A stretch of 64,000 bases of DNA from Cornus controversa (GCA_026545225.1 CM048850.1:6741001-6805000), one strand, 5' to 3'. Shown: positions 46,341 through 57,698, counted from the stretch's first letter. Numbers and translations: made by a program. Notes: generated from the letters alone by a model not told the origin.

Positions 46341-47134
46341 ACACACAAATTTCGTGTCCGAAAACCTAGGAACGAAATTAAGTAACAAACAGTTAATTTT
46401 ATTAATTCAAAAAAAGAGGTACAATTCTCTGTGGTCGATTCTTTTACAATAAAGAATCTTCCTCTGATTCAATCTCCTTGATGTTCGGTACAAGGGCTTC
46501 GAAAGCTTGTTCTTGAACCGGTAGTGACGAGCTTTCTTCAAAACTTCAGGATTGAAGAAGGCTTGACTGGATTTCCGATCGAGGGCCGATAGAGCTTGAT
46601 CTCGAACGATGGATTGAAGGTCTTTGAAGAAGAACGACACTTGTGTGGCGTGCTTGATGCTCTTCGTCTTCAGAACTTCGAAGGTTGAAGGTCTTTGAAG
46701 TAGAACAGCACTTGTGTGATGTGCTTGATGTTCTTCGTCTTCAGAACTTCAAGTGTTGGTTGAGGCAGGGCTTCAGCAGAGCTTTTGTGTTCTCTTGAAC
46801 TCTTTGTCTCTGTGCTTTTCTGTCCTTCTGTCTCCGTCCCCCGAATGTGTAGGGTGACCTTGTATTTATAGGCAAAAGGGGTGGAGGTTTGATTTGGTAA
46901 CTCCCCATTAATTGTGCCAACTTCCATAAAAAGAGATTTTGCCTCATTTTATATGAAAATAAAATAAATTTAAATTTGAATTAAAACACATGTTTTTTAA
47001 AGGCCTGAACCTTCACTATTTTGACACATGTCTCTTGCTGGGACCCACAATCGTAGAATTAAATTGATCAAAAGTGTTTGACTTATTGACCAATCGGACG
47101 GTGATTAAATCATCATAAAATTTATGTGTCTACA
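46341..47134 (-). repeat. 3' LTR of Tat-3
   Basis: Minus strand TGTAGACACATAAATTT (47134) to TTTCGGACACGAAATTTGTG near 46341. The last part matches the end of the Tat-2 5' LTR (51890-51940). A TATA box CCTATAAATACAAGG lies at about 46861-46873 (-). A ~71-bp segment with GAAGGTCTTTGAAG is tandemly duplicated at about 46611-46751. Confidence 0.8.
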
Positions 47135-47150
47135 AATTGCCCCCACTTCA
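47135..47150 (-). other. Polypurine tract of Tat-3
   Basis: The minus strand reads GAAGTGGGGGCAATTT just before the LTR start TGTAGACAC, as expected for a gypsy PPT. It fixes the orientation of this element. Confidence 0.7.
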
Positions 47151-47221
47151 AGTCTCGTGCTATATTGAACTTGTCACGTTTTTAAAGCGGGACTTGAAGT
47201 ATTTAATATATATATATATAT

Positions 47222-47665
47222 ATTTTAAACAGAATTGGAAATTTGAGAATCCTATTAGAAATAGGAATTTTTTTTTTCTTTTCCAAACAGAATTGGAAAT
47301 TTGAGAATCCTATTAGAAATAGGATTTTTTTTCTTTTCCAAACATAATTGAAAATTTGAGAATCCTATTAGAAATAGGAATTTTTTTCTTTTCCAAACAG
47401 AATTGGAAATTTGAGAATCCTATTAGAAATAGGATTTTTTTTTTCTTTTCCAAATAGAATTGGAAATTTGAGAATCCTATTAGAAATAGGATTTTTTCCT
47501 TTTTTCTTTTCCAAATAGAATTGGAAATTTGAGAATCCTATTAGAAATAGGATTTTTTCCTTTTCCAAACATAATTGAAAATTTGAGAATCCTATTAGAA
47601 ATAGGATTTTTTTTTTTTTCAAACAGAATTGGAAATTTGAGAATCCTATTTCAACTAGGATTAAT
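47222..47665. repeat. ~8-copy, ~55-63 bp array with a hairpin in each unit
   Basis: Units of the form AAACAGAATTGGAAATTTGA then GAATCCTATTAGAAATAGGA and a T-run of variable length. AATCCTATT-AGA-AATAGGATT is a perfect 9-bp stem with a 3-base loop. The last unit has AATCCTA-TTTCAAC-TAGGATT, with a changed loop but the stem kept. It lies in the 3' UTR of Tat-3. Confidence 0.9.
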
Positions 47666-47668
47666 CCA

Positions 47669-47724
47669 CCATTATATATATGTAGCCCATGCTATACCAT
47701 TATATATATGTAGCCCATGCTATA
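47669..47724 (+). promoter_or_regulatory. Duplicated TATA-bearing segment, putative PMD promoter
   Basis: A 28-base phrase containing ATTATATATATGTAGCCCAT is present twice in perfect tandem (47669-47696, 47697-47724). It sits about 1.3 kb before the PMD start codon and ahead of a possible leader (GAGAATAATTGAGAGAAG...), with a plausible splice donor TTGTAAGTTT near 47806. Role as promoter is inferred. Confidence 0.4.
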
Positions 47725-47806
47725 AACTTTTACTTCAGAGAATAATTGAGAGAAGTCTCTCCAACTGCTACTGAAAGGAAATTGTCAGAAACTCACACCG
47801 AACAAT

Positions 47807-48330
47807 TGTAAGTTTCACTTTTTTTTTTCTCCCAGCCGTACCTTCTTCCCCTTTTTTTTTTCTTCTCCCAGCCGTACCTACTTCCCCCTTCTTTTTTTTT
47901 TTCTTTTTCTTTTTCTTTTTTTTTTCTTCTTCTTTCTCCCAGCAGCCACTTCTTCTTCCTTCTTTTTTTTTTCCTCTTCTTTTTCTCTTTTTTTTTTTTC
48001 TTCTTTCTCTTTTTTCTTCTCCCAGCCGTACCTTCTTCCCCCTTTTTTTTTTTTCTTTTCCTTTTTTTTTTTCTTCTTCTTTCTCTTTTTTCTTCTCCCA
48101 GCCGTATTTTTTTTTTTTCAGCCGCCACTTCTTCTTCAACTTTTTTTTTTTTTCTCTCTCTTCCAGCCGCCACTTCTTCTTCAATTTTTTTTTTTTTTTC
48201 ACATGCTAACTTTTTTTTTTTTTTTTGCAAAAACTTGGAAACCAACTGACTTGAGGGAAGAGACTCCAGCCACATAGGTATTTATTTATTTATTTTATTT
48301 TAAGTAAAAATTTCTCTTGTAGTATGCCTC
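47807..48330 (+). repeat. Pyrimidine tract with repeated CCCAGCCG words
   Basis: Almost pure T/C on the plus strand. CCCAGCCGTACCTTCTTCCC and CAGCCGCCACTTCTTCTTC occur about seven times between long T-runs. If the leader of the PMD gene is spliced, this would be intron. The Lys/Glu-rich minus ORFs (47768-48275) are artefacts of it. Confidence 0.75.
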
Positions 48331-48360
48331 TGTAACATAAACTTGCAGAATAAAAGTGGT

Positions 48361-48892
48361 TTTGAAGACTCCAACTGTGTGTACAATTGCGCTCTTGTGA
48401 ACCAGTTTGGAAGGTGTGGTTTGGAAGACTCCGACTGTGTGTACAATTGTGCTCTTGTGCACCAGTCCGGAAGGCGTGGTTTAAAAGACTCCGACTGTGT
48501 GTACAATTGCGCTCTTGTGCACCAGTTTGGAAGGCGCGGTCTGGAAGACTCCGACTATGTGTACAATTGCGCTCTTGTGCACCAGTCCGGAAGGCGTGGT
48601 TTAGAAGACTCCGACTGTGTGTACAATTGCGCTCTTGTGCACCAGTATGGAAGGCGTGGTTTGGAAGACTCCGACTGTGTGTACAATTGCGCTCTTGTGC
48701 ACCAGTCTGGAAGGCGTGGTTTGGAAGACTCCGACTGTGTGTACAATTGCGCTCTTGTGCACCAGTCTGGAAGGCGTGGTTTGGAAGACTCCGACTGTGT
48801 GTACAATTGCGCTCTTATGCACCAGTCTGGAAGGCGTGGTTTAGAAGACTCCGACTGTGTGTACAATTGCGCTCTTGTGCACCAGTCTGGAA
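48361..48892 (+). repeat. Nine-copy, exactly 60-bp tandem array
   Basis: Units start at 48361, 48421, 48481 and every 60 bases to 48841; the last is cut short. The unit contains GAAGACTCCGACTGTGTGTA, CAATTGCGCTCTTGTGCACC and AGTCTGGAAGGCGTGGTTTG. Copies differ at only a few positions, most in units 1-4. Because 60 is a multiple of 3, at least five of six frames stay open (for example RGLEDSDCVYNCALVHQSG). It ends 168 bases before the PMD ATG; TTTCTCTTTCAG near 49041 could be a splice acceptor after it. Confidence 0.95.
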
Positions 48893-49060
48893 CAATGTTT
48901 GGCCAGAACTACCACAATTATCTTAAAACCATATTTCATGCAAGTTTGACTTTGTATTCATTTGAAACATGGGGGTAAAATTATACTTTTAATTTTACAC
49001 ACTTTTTTTTTTTTTACTTATAATTCTCTTTTCTCTTTCAGCTCTTGATTCAAATCAATC

Positions 49061-51268
49061 ATGGTTGTCTTTCGGTGTGTCCAAGAAGGCGCTTTAACTG
49101 TTGTTGAAAAAGAATGTGATGTTTTAGAAAAAGGGACGACCCTTGATACTCACAGGCCGTTAATTGGTCGATTGGCTGCATCTATGCCTCATTTTGGAAA
49201 TTCACTGCACTTGTCTCATTGGTCCAAGGAATTTTCATGTGAGCTTTCGACCTTGGCTCCTCTTGAAGCCGAGAAGCATTTTTCAATTCGGCGCGCGCTG
49301 TTGTTGAATCACCTTTACACGAACAGGTGAACAATTCTAATAAATTCTTACTTCTGGGCAACAAAGTTCGTAATGGATATGCAGGATGGAATTTTTCCTC
49401 CAAAATGATGTGTGATTTGACTTACACCGAGAAGTATTGGGAATGGTCAGAAGACATTTTGAGTCGTAATGTTACTTCTCTCAAGGCAGCGAGATTATAT
49501 GATGCCATTTTTGCCTCTCTTTTTTCCTATGATAGACACCTAAATGTGTTAAAGGCATTCTTCGAGTCTTGGTCCCATGGAACTAACACTCTTCATACTT
49601 CGGTTGGTGAGGTTTCCATCTTCCTTTGGAACTTGTACGAGATAGGGGGCCTTCCATTTAGCGGGAAGTTTTATGACGAGGTTATCCCTAACGCAAAGGA
49701 GTTGTCGGGCAAGACCAAGGACGAAAAATATTTTCTTCCGATGTGCTGTCAAGATTTATTTTTAGCTTATCACTGACTCGCGCAAAAGCTCAAAGGGATC
49801 GTACAGATCTCTGACTGGGTGAACTTTTGGTACAAGGGTTCATTGAAGCATTCTAAACCTCCAAGTAGAAAGTCAAGGAACAAAACCCAACGACCAAGAG
49901 AGCTTCACAATCCCTTTGGTTCTATTGGTTCCATTCGCAAGCGAACGTCATCAGAAGAAAGGGTGTTTGTTGACCTTGGTGTAAATGATGAAGTTAAAGA
50001 GAAGACTTACTTGGCTGCTTTTTTAGCATGTTGGTTGTGTAAGTTTGTTCTTCCATCAAGTCCTTCAAACATAATTTGGCCTGGAGTGTTTAAGATTGCA
50101 AGCAAGATGGCATATGGAGAAATCTTTTGTCTTACCGTTCCAATACTTGCAAGTATCTATAGGGGTTTGAATGACATCGTCTCACTTCCCAAATCTCCCA
50201 ATTCTACAGTTGTATTTCCTAGTCATTATGTATATGCCTGGCTAGCAGAATATTTTCAGACACATTTTCGTTCTCCAATCAATCAATCTTCACCTCGGAT
50301 GACTAAATATGCAGGAGAAGGGATGGCAAAGCATTTTGAAAATTCTGAGGCGCAGGATTTGTTCAAATCTTGTAAGGGCCTTGTGCTAAATCGCTTAGCA
50401 ATGAAGTTTCACCAAAGGGAAGTTAAAGTTGATGATGAGATGCCAATTATTATTTTTGAGTATTTGGCCAGTCTTCGCTCCAGTTTTTTATCCTTAAGAC
50501 AAGGCGACTACTGTGTCCTTGAACCCTACAGCCCTTATAGATTTAGCAGGCAATTTGGTTTTCACCAAGATGTTCCAGGAAATTTGAAACAAGACATTCG
50601 CACTGGCTCATTGGATGAGGTTTTCAAATATTGGAAATCATGTACTCTCTGTAATACCAAGTCCTCAGTATTATTGCCAGAGACTACGAGTCTCAAAGAT
50701 TTTTCAGTCACCAAAGCTTATGTTGATTGGTGGTCAAAGGTCCATGTTGACCCATTCATGACTACGACGGAGAACTTATCACGAAATAAACGTCCAGCCT
50801 CTCCAAATAATAAAGAAGCAAAGTCTAGGAAGGGTGATGCTCCAAATCGGAGACCTGGAACGCATACTAAACACATAAATGGAGAATCATCAAAGACTCA
50901 GAATAGTGATAATTTTGTTAATGGGTCACCTACCCCTTTCAACCCATCCAATCATCCTTCTAACAACCAGAAACATCCTCGATCTATGGTGATCCGAATT
51001 GGGGGTGGAAGAGCTAGTGGTGAACGCAACTGGAAGCATGTGCCGAAAGTGTCAGACTGTGCCTCTTCAGCAGAAAATGTTGTTTCCCTTTCAAATATGG
51101 AGGACTTCTTTGACGGACTTTCCAGCGGTTCGTTACCAATGCAGGTTGAGGATTTGCAGGTATATATATATATATGTATATACTTACCCTTTTTTTATTA
51201 TTATTTATTTATTTTATTTTATTTTTTTACAAGTTCACAAATTTTTTTTTTTTTAGATGGAAAATGGT
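49061..51268 (+). pseudogene. Antisense plant-mobile-domain (PMD) gene of Tat-3, cut by Tat-2
   Basis: Starts MVVFRCVQEGALTVVEKECD and is homologous over its length to the minus-strand gene at 62818. PMD features: LHLSHWSKEFSCEL, YTEKYWEWSEDILSR, ASLFSYDRHLNVLKAFFESW, YEIGGLPFSGKFYDEV, YLAAFLACWLCKFVLPSS, VPILASIYRGLNDIV, YAWLAEYFQTHF, FEYLASLRSSFLSLRQGDYC, YVDWWSKVHVDPF. Similar domains occur in MAIN/MAIL1-type host proteins and in plant transposons; their role in elements is unknown. Lesions: frameshift near 49320-49330, TGA at 49774-49776. A 97-base GT-AG intron (51160-51256) follows a Lys/Ser-rich linker. The second exon is interrupted after about 12 bases by the Tat-2 LTR. Confidence 0.82.
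51160..51256 (+). other. Intron in the Tat-3 PMD gene
   Basis: GATTTGCAG/GTATATATAT donor and T-rich TTTTTTTAG/ATGG acceptor. The Tat-2 PMD gene has an intron at the equivalent place after the Trp-Lys-His segment. Confidence 0.65.
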
Positions 51269-51940
51269 TGTAGACATTAAAAAAAATCTACACGATAGAC
51301 CCAAAATTAATTTGGGCTTATCTTCAGTTTAGCCCACTTTGAAATATGGCCCAATGAGTCAGATAATTTAAAGACCAAGCCCACTACAAATAAATAAGTT
51401 ATGGACTGATTTAAATTATTTGAGAAGTCCAAGCCCACTTGAAAATGGGTCTAATGGATAAATATAATTATATATATATATATATATACATATATATTAT
51501 ATTGGATAATTATTAAAATTATCATAAATGATAATTATCAAAAGAACAGAAAGTTACAAATCTATCCCTCCGGTGAGCCTATAAATAAAGGTTCAGAAGT
51601 GAGAAAAAGAGGACCAGAAGATTCTCAGAAAAAGCTGAAGCTCTGCAGAACTCTTCACTCAAAATCCAAAACTCCAAAGCATCTGAACCCTGAAGGAGAA
51701 GAACAACAAGCACATCATCCACGTGCCGTTCTTCACCAAAGTTTCAATCCAATTCAAGATCAAGCTCTAGCAGCCCTTGAAGCCGGATCACCAAGGAGAT
51801 CGAATCAGAGGACTTTATCTTCATATTTCTTTTGTAAAGATTTACAGAGGATTGTACCCCTTTTTCTTGAATCAATAAAAATTGTTTATTTGTCACTAAT
51901 TTTCGTTCCTAGATTTTCGGACACGAAATTTATGTGTACA
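51269..51940 (+). repeat. 5' LTR of Tat-2
   Basis: 672 bases, TGTAGACATTAAAAAAAATC to ATTTATGTGTACA. TATA box CCTATAAATAAAGG at about 51578-51591; AATAAAAA near 51877 as poly-A signal. An AT microsatellite lies at 51470-51489. The 151-residue ORF across it is not a gene. Confidence 0.85.
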
Positions 51941-51946
51941 AATTTC

Positions 51947-51964
51947 TGGCACGCCCGGTGGGAC
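51947..51964 (+). other. Primer-binding site of Tat-2
   Basis: TGGCACGCCCGGTGGGAC, six bases after the LTR. A PBS form often seen in Tat/Ogre-type plant elements. I leave the tRNA unassigned. Confidence 0.65.
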
Positions 51965-52026
51965 GATCTCTGCCTCTCATCTCTGTCTCCTACATCATAT
52001 CTCCCAAACTCCGTTCGTCAGAATCT

Positions 52027-53874
52027 ATGGCTCCTTCCAAGGTTCCGGCTATAAACAAGAAAACTGCAAAAGACACCACTGCTACAGTGACCAACATCAA
52101 AACTGCAGCAAGTAGTGGCAAAAGTACCAGGAACCTGTCAAGTGCTAGTAGCACCTCAGCAGGTCCAATAACGCGTAGCAAGGCCAAAACAATTGCTTCG
52201 CTCAAGAATCAACAAGATTTGGTGAAAACCAATCCTGCTAAACCAATGGGTGTGAAAATTCAACATGTGAACACCTGTGACCCTCAGGCGCCAAAGAATT
52301 TTGGTGTTGTCCTAGAAAAATTGGCGCCACCACATTCACCTCACTCCGTCTCTGACGCCAACTCTAGCGTTGGTTCACTCTCAGATTCGTTACCTGAGAT
52401 TTCAGAACATTCAGTCACTTCAAGGAATGTTGATTCTCAAGGTCTTTCCAATTCGAATATTGTCGCAGCCATGATGACTGGAACAGCCTCAGTAGAAGAC
52501 CAACTGGCGACGATGGCGCGCGCAATCGAGAACCTTACGAAAACTGTTGAAGAGAAGGACATGCAGATTGCCGCGCTATTGAGTAAGCTTGAAGTCCAAA
52601 ATCCTGACGAGTCAACACAACTGCCCGCAAATACCTCAAATTCAGCCCTTCAAGGGGCCCAATCAAAAGATCGTCGTCACACAGCTGCGTCAGGACACGT
52701 GGCTGACGAAACTAACTATGCCTCGCCAGTCGCTTCGCTATCTGTCCAATAATTGTAGGATATGATAACGAACACAATCCGAGCACAGTATGGCGGCGCT
52801 CCTCAAAGCACTCTCATGTACTCAAAACCCTACACAAGGAGAATTGATAGCATGAGGATGCCTGCAGGGTACCAACCTCCGAAGATCCAACAGTTTGATG
52901 GAAAGGGCAACCCAAAATAACACATTGCTCATTTCGTTGAAACTTGCAACAATGCTGGAACTGAGGGGGATTTACTGGTTAAACAGTTTGTTCGTTCCCT
53001 TAAGGGAAATGCTTTTGAGTGGTATACTGACTTAAAGTCCGATTCAATTGATAGTTGGGAACAAATGGAACGAGAATTTCTAAACAGGTTCTACAGCACT
53101 CGCCGCACTGTTAGTATGATAGAGTTAACTAACACAAGACAATGGAAAGACGAGCCTGTAATGGACTATATCAACCGGTGGCGAGCACTTAGCTTGGATT
53201 GCAAGGATCGGTTGACAGAATTCTCGGCTGTCAAAATGTGTATGCAAGGTATGCATTGGGACCTCCTTTATATTCTTCAAGGTATAAAGCCTCGCACCTT
53301 CGAAGAATTGGCAACATGCTCACATGATATGGAGATTAGCATTAAAACCCGTGGAGGCAAAGATTCTTTGATTTCAGAGCCACGCAAAGATAGAAAGGAT
53401 GAAAAGAAGGTGGTAAAATCATCAAAGGGTCCTGCCAAAGAATCCATGATTGTCTCTGCTGTCCCGATAAAGGTTGCTGTCAAAGATAAGAGAAAAGAAG
53501 ACAATAAGCCACGACAGTTTCAAGAGAAGCAAAACCAACGTCCGACGCTCAAAGAATTAGAGATGAAGGAATACCCATTCCCAGACTCTGATGTTCCTGA
53601 CATATTGGAATGCTTACTTGAAAGTAAAGTTATTGAACTTCCAGAATGTAAGCGCCCTCAAGAAATGGGACGTGTTGATGACCCAAAATACTGCAAATAT
53701 CATCGTATTGTCGGTCACCCAATTGAGAAGTGTTTCATTTTCAAGGAAATAGTGATGAACTTGGCAAAGCAAGGAAAGATCTTGTTAGACACAGACGAGA
53801 TAGCAACTTCAAATCATACTGCTGTCGTATTCCCATCTTCAAAGTTCGAGCAGACCTGTGCTCATCACCAATAA
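52027..53874 (+). pseudogene. gag pseudogene of Tat-2
   Basis: ATG at 52027 (MAPSKVPAINKKTAKDTTAT) opens a Ser/Thr-rich N-terminus with TRSKAKTIASLK, then a short coiled coil VEDQLATMARAIENLTKTVEEKD. Capsid text follows: PKIQQFDGKGNP, HIAHFVETCNNAGTEGDLLV, FVRSLKGNAFEWYTDL, MEREFLNRFYSTRRTVSM. A Cys/His segment YCKYHRIVGHPIEKCFIFK (about 53692-53750) stands in for the zinc knuckle. One frame is kept throughout. Stops are TAA 52750, TAG 52756 and TAA 52918; each fits a former Gln codon. TAA at 53872 closes the ORF. Confidence 0.88.
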
Positions 53875-53976
53875 TTTTTAAGCTCTGGTATCTGTTCCAC
53901 AACTGTTCAATTTGGTTCATTCGAGCCAATTCAGATATACCTCCCCCAAGGTAGGATTCTTGACAATCCAACAGAT

Positions 53977-55083
53977 GTGAAGAAACTTCTCCAACACGAT
54001 GACGAAGGATGGACCTTGGTGACGAAGAGACGACGAAAGCAACAAGCTCATATTCCTCTGACCAGCCACTTCGACAGGGGGCAAAAGAAAAAGAAGTCTC
54101 GATATACCCCTAAGAAATGTGTCCAGAATGGGAAAGGTGCCAATAAGACGGCATTGACAAAACATACAAGGTGGGGTGAAGAAATTCGCAAGCCCATTAC
54201 TTTACGTGATTTCTTTCCAAAAGGATATCTCGATGATGAAGTTGTGCCAACTTACATGGTGTCAACTGTGAGGATCGATTCAGAGATCGAAAGTGATAAG
54301 AGCCAAAGTGAAGTCCAAAGTATAGGAGAGCTTGAAAAACACACGATCACCATCGAAGAATCCAACGACGAAGATAGAGTTGGAGCTACATCTGACTCAT
54401 GTTGTGCAACAATCACTTTCACTGACGAAGACCTTCAACCGGTATCAAAGCCACACAACCGTCCTCTTTTTGTCTCCGGATACATAAGGGAGCAAAAGGT
54501 AAACCGCATCCTTATTGATGGGGGCTCCGCAGTGAATCTAATGCCAAAATTTACAATGAATAATCTTGGCATTACAGTTGATGATTTGGCTCGCAGTTGC
54601 CTCATCATTCAAGGTTTTAATCAAGGTGGGCAGAGAACTATTGGCATGATTCGTGTAAGCCTAACAATTGGAGGGTTGCAAGCTGAAACCTTATTCCACG
54701 TAATCGATGCAAAGACATCCTACAATTTGTTGTTAGGACGACCTTGGGTGCATGATAATGGCGTTGTTCCATCAACTCTTCATCAGTGTTTCAAGTTCTG
54801 CAAGAATGGTGTACAGACAGTGATGGCAGATAACAAGCCATTTACTGAAGTAGAAGCCCATTTTGCACATGCAAAGTTTTACATTGAGCAAGACACATCT
54901 TTGAGCGTCTCTACAACAAACCTTCCATCTACACAAGAGGTTGAGTCTACAAAAACAAAAGAAGTGTCGTCCATCCCTTTAGATGTCTCGGTGATAGACA
55001 GTACAAAGGTAACTCAAAAGCAAGAGGTCGTGGTTAAAACACATCGTACTACACCAATTTTCAAGTATGTTCCAAAATCTTAA
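53977..55083 (+). pseudogene. Protease region of Tat-2
   Basis: Same frame as gag. Contains PLFVSGYIREQKVNRILID then GGSAVNLMP (about 54505-54545), the active site in the form D-G-G rather than D-S/T-G, and TSYNLLLGRPWVHDNGVVPS, the C-terminal protease motif. The first part (residues 1-60) is a basic region with TLVTKRRRKQ. TAA at 55081-55083 (a Gln would fit) separates it from the linker. No other lesion is seen. Confidence 0.85.
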
Positions 55084-56181
55084 CGACGAGAAGGGCAATC
55101 ACCGGTTGTGGAGGTACTTGAAACGGAAAAAGTTAAGTTAAAGCTGTCTCGCACAAAAGAAAAAGAAGATCTACAGTGCCTGAGAGAAGAATTAACTCTT
55201 CCCCTCACAAAGATTGAAAAGTCTACTCCTACTAAACTTCCGTTGAAAGGATTCGTCCGACCATCAAAAGCTCTAGTTGAACATGGATTCCTTCCAATAC
55301 TAAGAACTGATGAAGGGTTCGATCCAAAGGCATACAAACTTTTGGCTAAGTCTGGGTATGATTTTGCAAATCCCACAGGCCTTGGAAAGTTCAGTCCGGA
55401 ACTTACTGGTGAGAAAATACACGGCCTTAATGAGACACAAAAGAAATTGAGGGAACAAGGGCATAGGGTAATTCCGCCCAAGACTGGTCTTGGTTTCGCA
55501 TCAACTAAACCTATTCGCATCCAAATCACAAAGAAAGATAAAAAGTTGAACACTTTGTATATTGGCATTGAAGAGGTTGGTGACAGCGAAGATCGACATT
55601 CTGTTTCTAACAAGTCAGTTTTTGATCGTGTAGAGGTTTCATGCACTAGAATATCTGTATTCGACAGGTTGGGCCAGTCAACTCAAAAATTGAATACCTC
55701 AAGTTCACATGTCAATAATTCACCATGTACTTCAGTCTTTAAGAGAATAAATTCTCCTACCCAAAGAAGAAGATCTTCACAGCCTCAACCTCGAAAGTCT
55801 GTCTTTTCTCGAATTAAAGCTCCGAGAGAGGTATTGGTAACGAGAAATGAGGAAAAAGAATTGGGGAGAACTGGCGCCAACATAGTGAAAGATAGTGACG
55901 TTCGGAGTTTGATTCCTTCACGAATGAAACGTAAAACAGAGGTGGATGTCACTAATGACGTTACACTAAAAGCGAAAAGATGAACTATTGTGTTCACTGC
56001 CCAGTCTGAGGAGTCTGACACGGATGGAAAGAAGGATGAAATATTTTATGCCACTGCTTATCACATTGTTGTCGAAGAACAATCAGATTCTGATGATGAG
56101 ATCAAAGAAGCTCCCTCAACACTTGAAGACGCGGGCAAGCGACCGTTGATCAACTCAAGGAATTCAATTTGGGGACGTTAG
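55084..56181 (+). pseudogene. Protease-RT linker of Tat-2
   Basis: Continues the gag-pro frame. Conserved Tat text YKLLAKSGYDFANPTGLGKF and LREQGHRVIPPKTGLGFAST has the spacing of a G-patch-like segment. It is followed by Ser-rich repeats SVFDRVEV, SVFDRLGQ, SVFKRINS, SVFSRIKA (four S-V-F-x-R units). Stops: TGA 55981 (Arg would fit). RT starts in another frame at 56169. Function of the linker is unknown. Confidence 0.7.
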
Positions 56182-57698
56182 ACCAGCCTAAACCAGTTTT
56201 TGTTAGTTCATTCTTAAGTGCCTCAGAAGAAAATGACTACTTTCAATTGTTGTCAGAATACAAGGACGTATTTGCTTGGACATACAAGGAAATGCCAGGT
56301 CTTGACCCTAAAATCGTAGTTCATAACCTTGCTATCAAACATGGGACACGTCCAATTAAACAATCTCAACGTTTCTTCCGTCCAGAACTTATCCCAAAGA
56401 TAGAAGAAGAACTCAACAAATTGATTGACGTGGGATTTATTTGGGAGGTCAAGTATCCGACATGGATTTCGAGTATTGTGCCAGTGAAAAAGAAGAATGG
56501 GCAGATAAGAATTTGTGTGGATTTTTGTGACCTAAACGAGGCATGTCCAAAGGATGATTTTCCTCTTCCTATCCCGGAGCTCACTGTGGACGCAACAACC
56601 GGACATGAAGCTCTCTCTTTTATGGATTGTTATTTTGGGTATAATCAAATTAGGATGACTCCAAAAGACGAAGAGTTAACTGCATTCCGCACCCTAAAAG
56701 GTATTTATTGTTACAAAGTTATGCCTTTTGGACTTAAGAATGCGGGGGCAACATACCAGCGTGCCATGCAAAGGATCTTCGATGACATTCTTCACAAAAT
56801 TGTTGAGTGTTATGTCGATGACCTTGTGGTTAAGACAAAGAAAAGAGGGGGTCATTTACAAGATCTTCGTACAGTTTTCAATCGTCTTAGAAAATACCAA
56901 CTCAAAATGAATCCTCTCAAGTGTGCATTTGGTGTTACTTCTGGAAAATTTCTTGGATATATGGTTCGCCATCGTGGTATTGAAATTGATCCGTCTAAAG
57001 TTGAGGCTATACAAAAGATGCCACCACCCAAGAATTTACGCGAGCTTCGAAGCCTGCAAGGCCAGCTTACTTTCATCCGTCGGTTTATCTCAAATTTGGC
57101 CGGCCGCTGTCAACCTTTCAATCGACTCATGAAAAAGGATGTCCCATTCGAGTGGGATCAAGCTTGTCAAAATGCTTTTGATAGCATTAAGCAATACCTT
57201 CTTAATCCTCCAGTGTTGGGGGCACCTGTATCTGGAAAGCCTCTCATACTTTACATTGCTGCGCAAGAAGAATCTCTTGGCGCCCTTCTTGCACAAAATA
57301 ATGAAGAGCACAAAGAGAAGGCATTGTATTACTTAAGTCGCAGGCTCACCCCAACAGAGCTGAAGTATCCTTCGATTGAGAAAACGTGTCTCACGCTAGT
57401 CTTTGCCTCTAAGAAATTGAGGCACTATTTTTTGGCACATACAATACATCTCATTGCAAGAGTTGACCCTCTCAAGTATGTAATGTCAAAACCAGTCCTT
57501 TCTGGACGCTTGGCGAGGTGGTCAATTTCGTTCATTGAATTTGAAATTATTTATGTGCCACGTAAGGCAGTAAAAGGACAAGTCCTGGCAGATTTTCTAG
57601 CTGATTATCCTATTCCAGCCGATTGGAAAATTTCAGAAGATTTTCCCGATGAAGAAGTCTTTCAAATTGACATTCTTCCTCCGGATAATGTTCTTTGA
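56169..57698 (+). pseudogene. Reverse transcriptase-RNase H of Tat-2
   Basis: 509 residues without a stop. RT: YKDVFAWTYKEMPGLDPKIV, KYPTWISSIVPVKKKNGQIR, CVDFCDLNEACPKDDFPLP, MPFGLKNAGATYQRAMQ, CYVDDLVVKTKKRGGH (YVDD at about 56811-56822), RGIEIDPSKVEAIQKMPPP. RNase H: PLILYIAAQEESLGALLAQN (Asp replaced by Ala/Ala in the usual Y-x-x-A/D position), YYLSRRLTPTELKYPSIEK and LRHYFLAHTIHLIAR. It ends with VKGQVLADFLADYP, the usual link to the second RNase H, reached by a frameshift near 57685. Domain order is intact, and this is the best preserved pol segment of Tat-2. Confidence 0.92.

Larger units (their letters stand above)
46341..51268 (-). mobile_element. Tat-3: 3' portion of a Tat-lineage element (minus)
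   Basis: Read on the minus strand from 51268: the antisense PMD gene (plus strand, 49061-51268), tandem arrays, a PPT (47150-47135) and the 3' LTR (47134 to about 46341). The pol part would lie beyond 51268 but is displaced by Tat-2, which inserted in the second exon of the PMD gene. LTR and PMD gene are relatives of those in Tat-2 but clearly diverged. Confidence 0.75.

Noticed and set aside
47768-48275. Lys/Glu-rich minus-strand ORFs of 144 and 160 residues
   Set aside because: They translate the T/C-rich tract on the other strand; composition artefact.
48343-48978. 211-residue repetitive protein gene
   Set aside because: No independent start context or domain; at least five of six frames are open because the unit is 60 bases. 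Kept only as a repeat with a finding attached.
55080-55646. 188-residue minus-strand ORF opposite the Tat-2 linker
   Set aside because: Shadow of the plus-strand coding frame, which has conserved Tat motifs.
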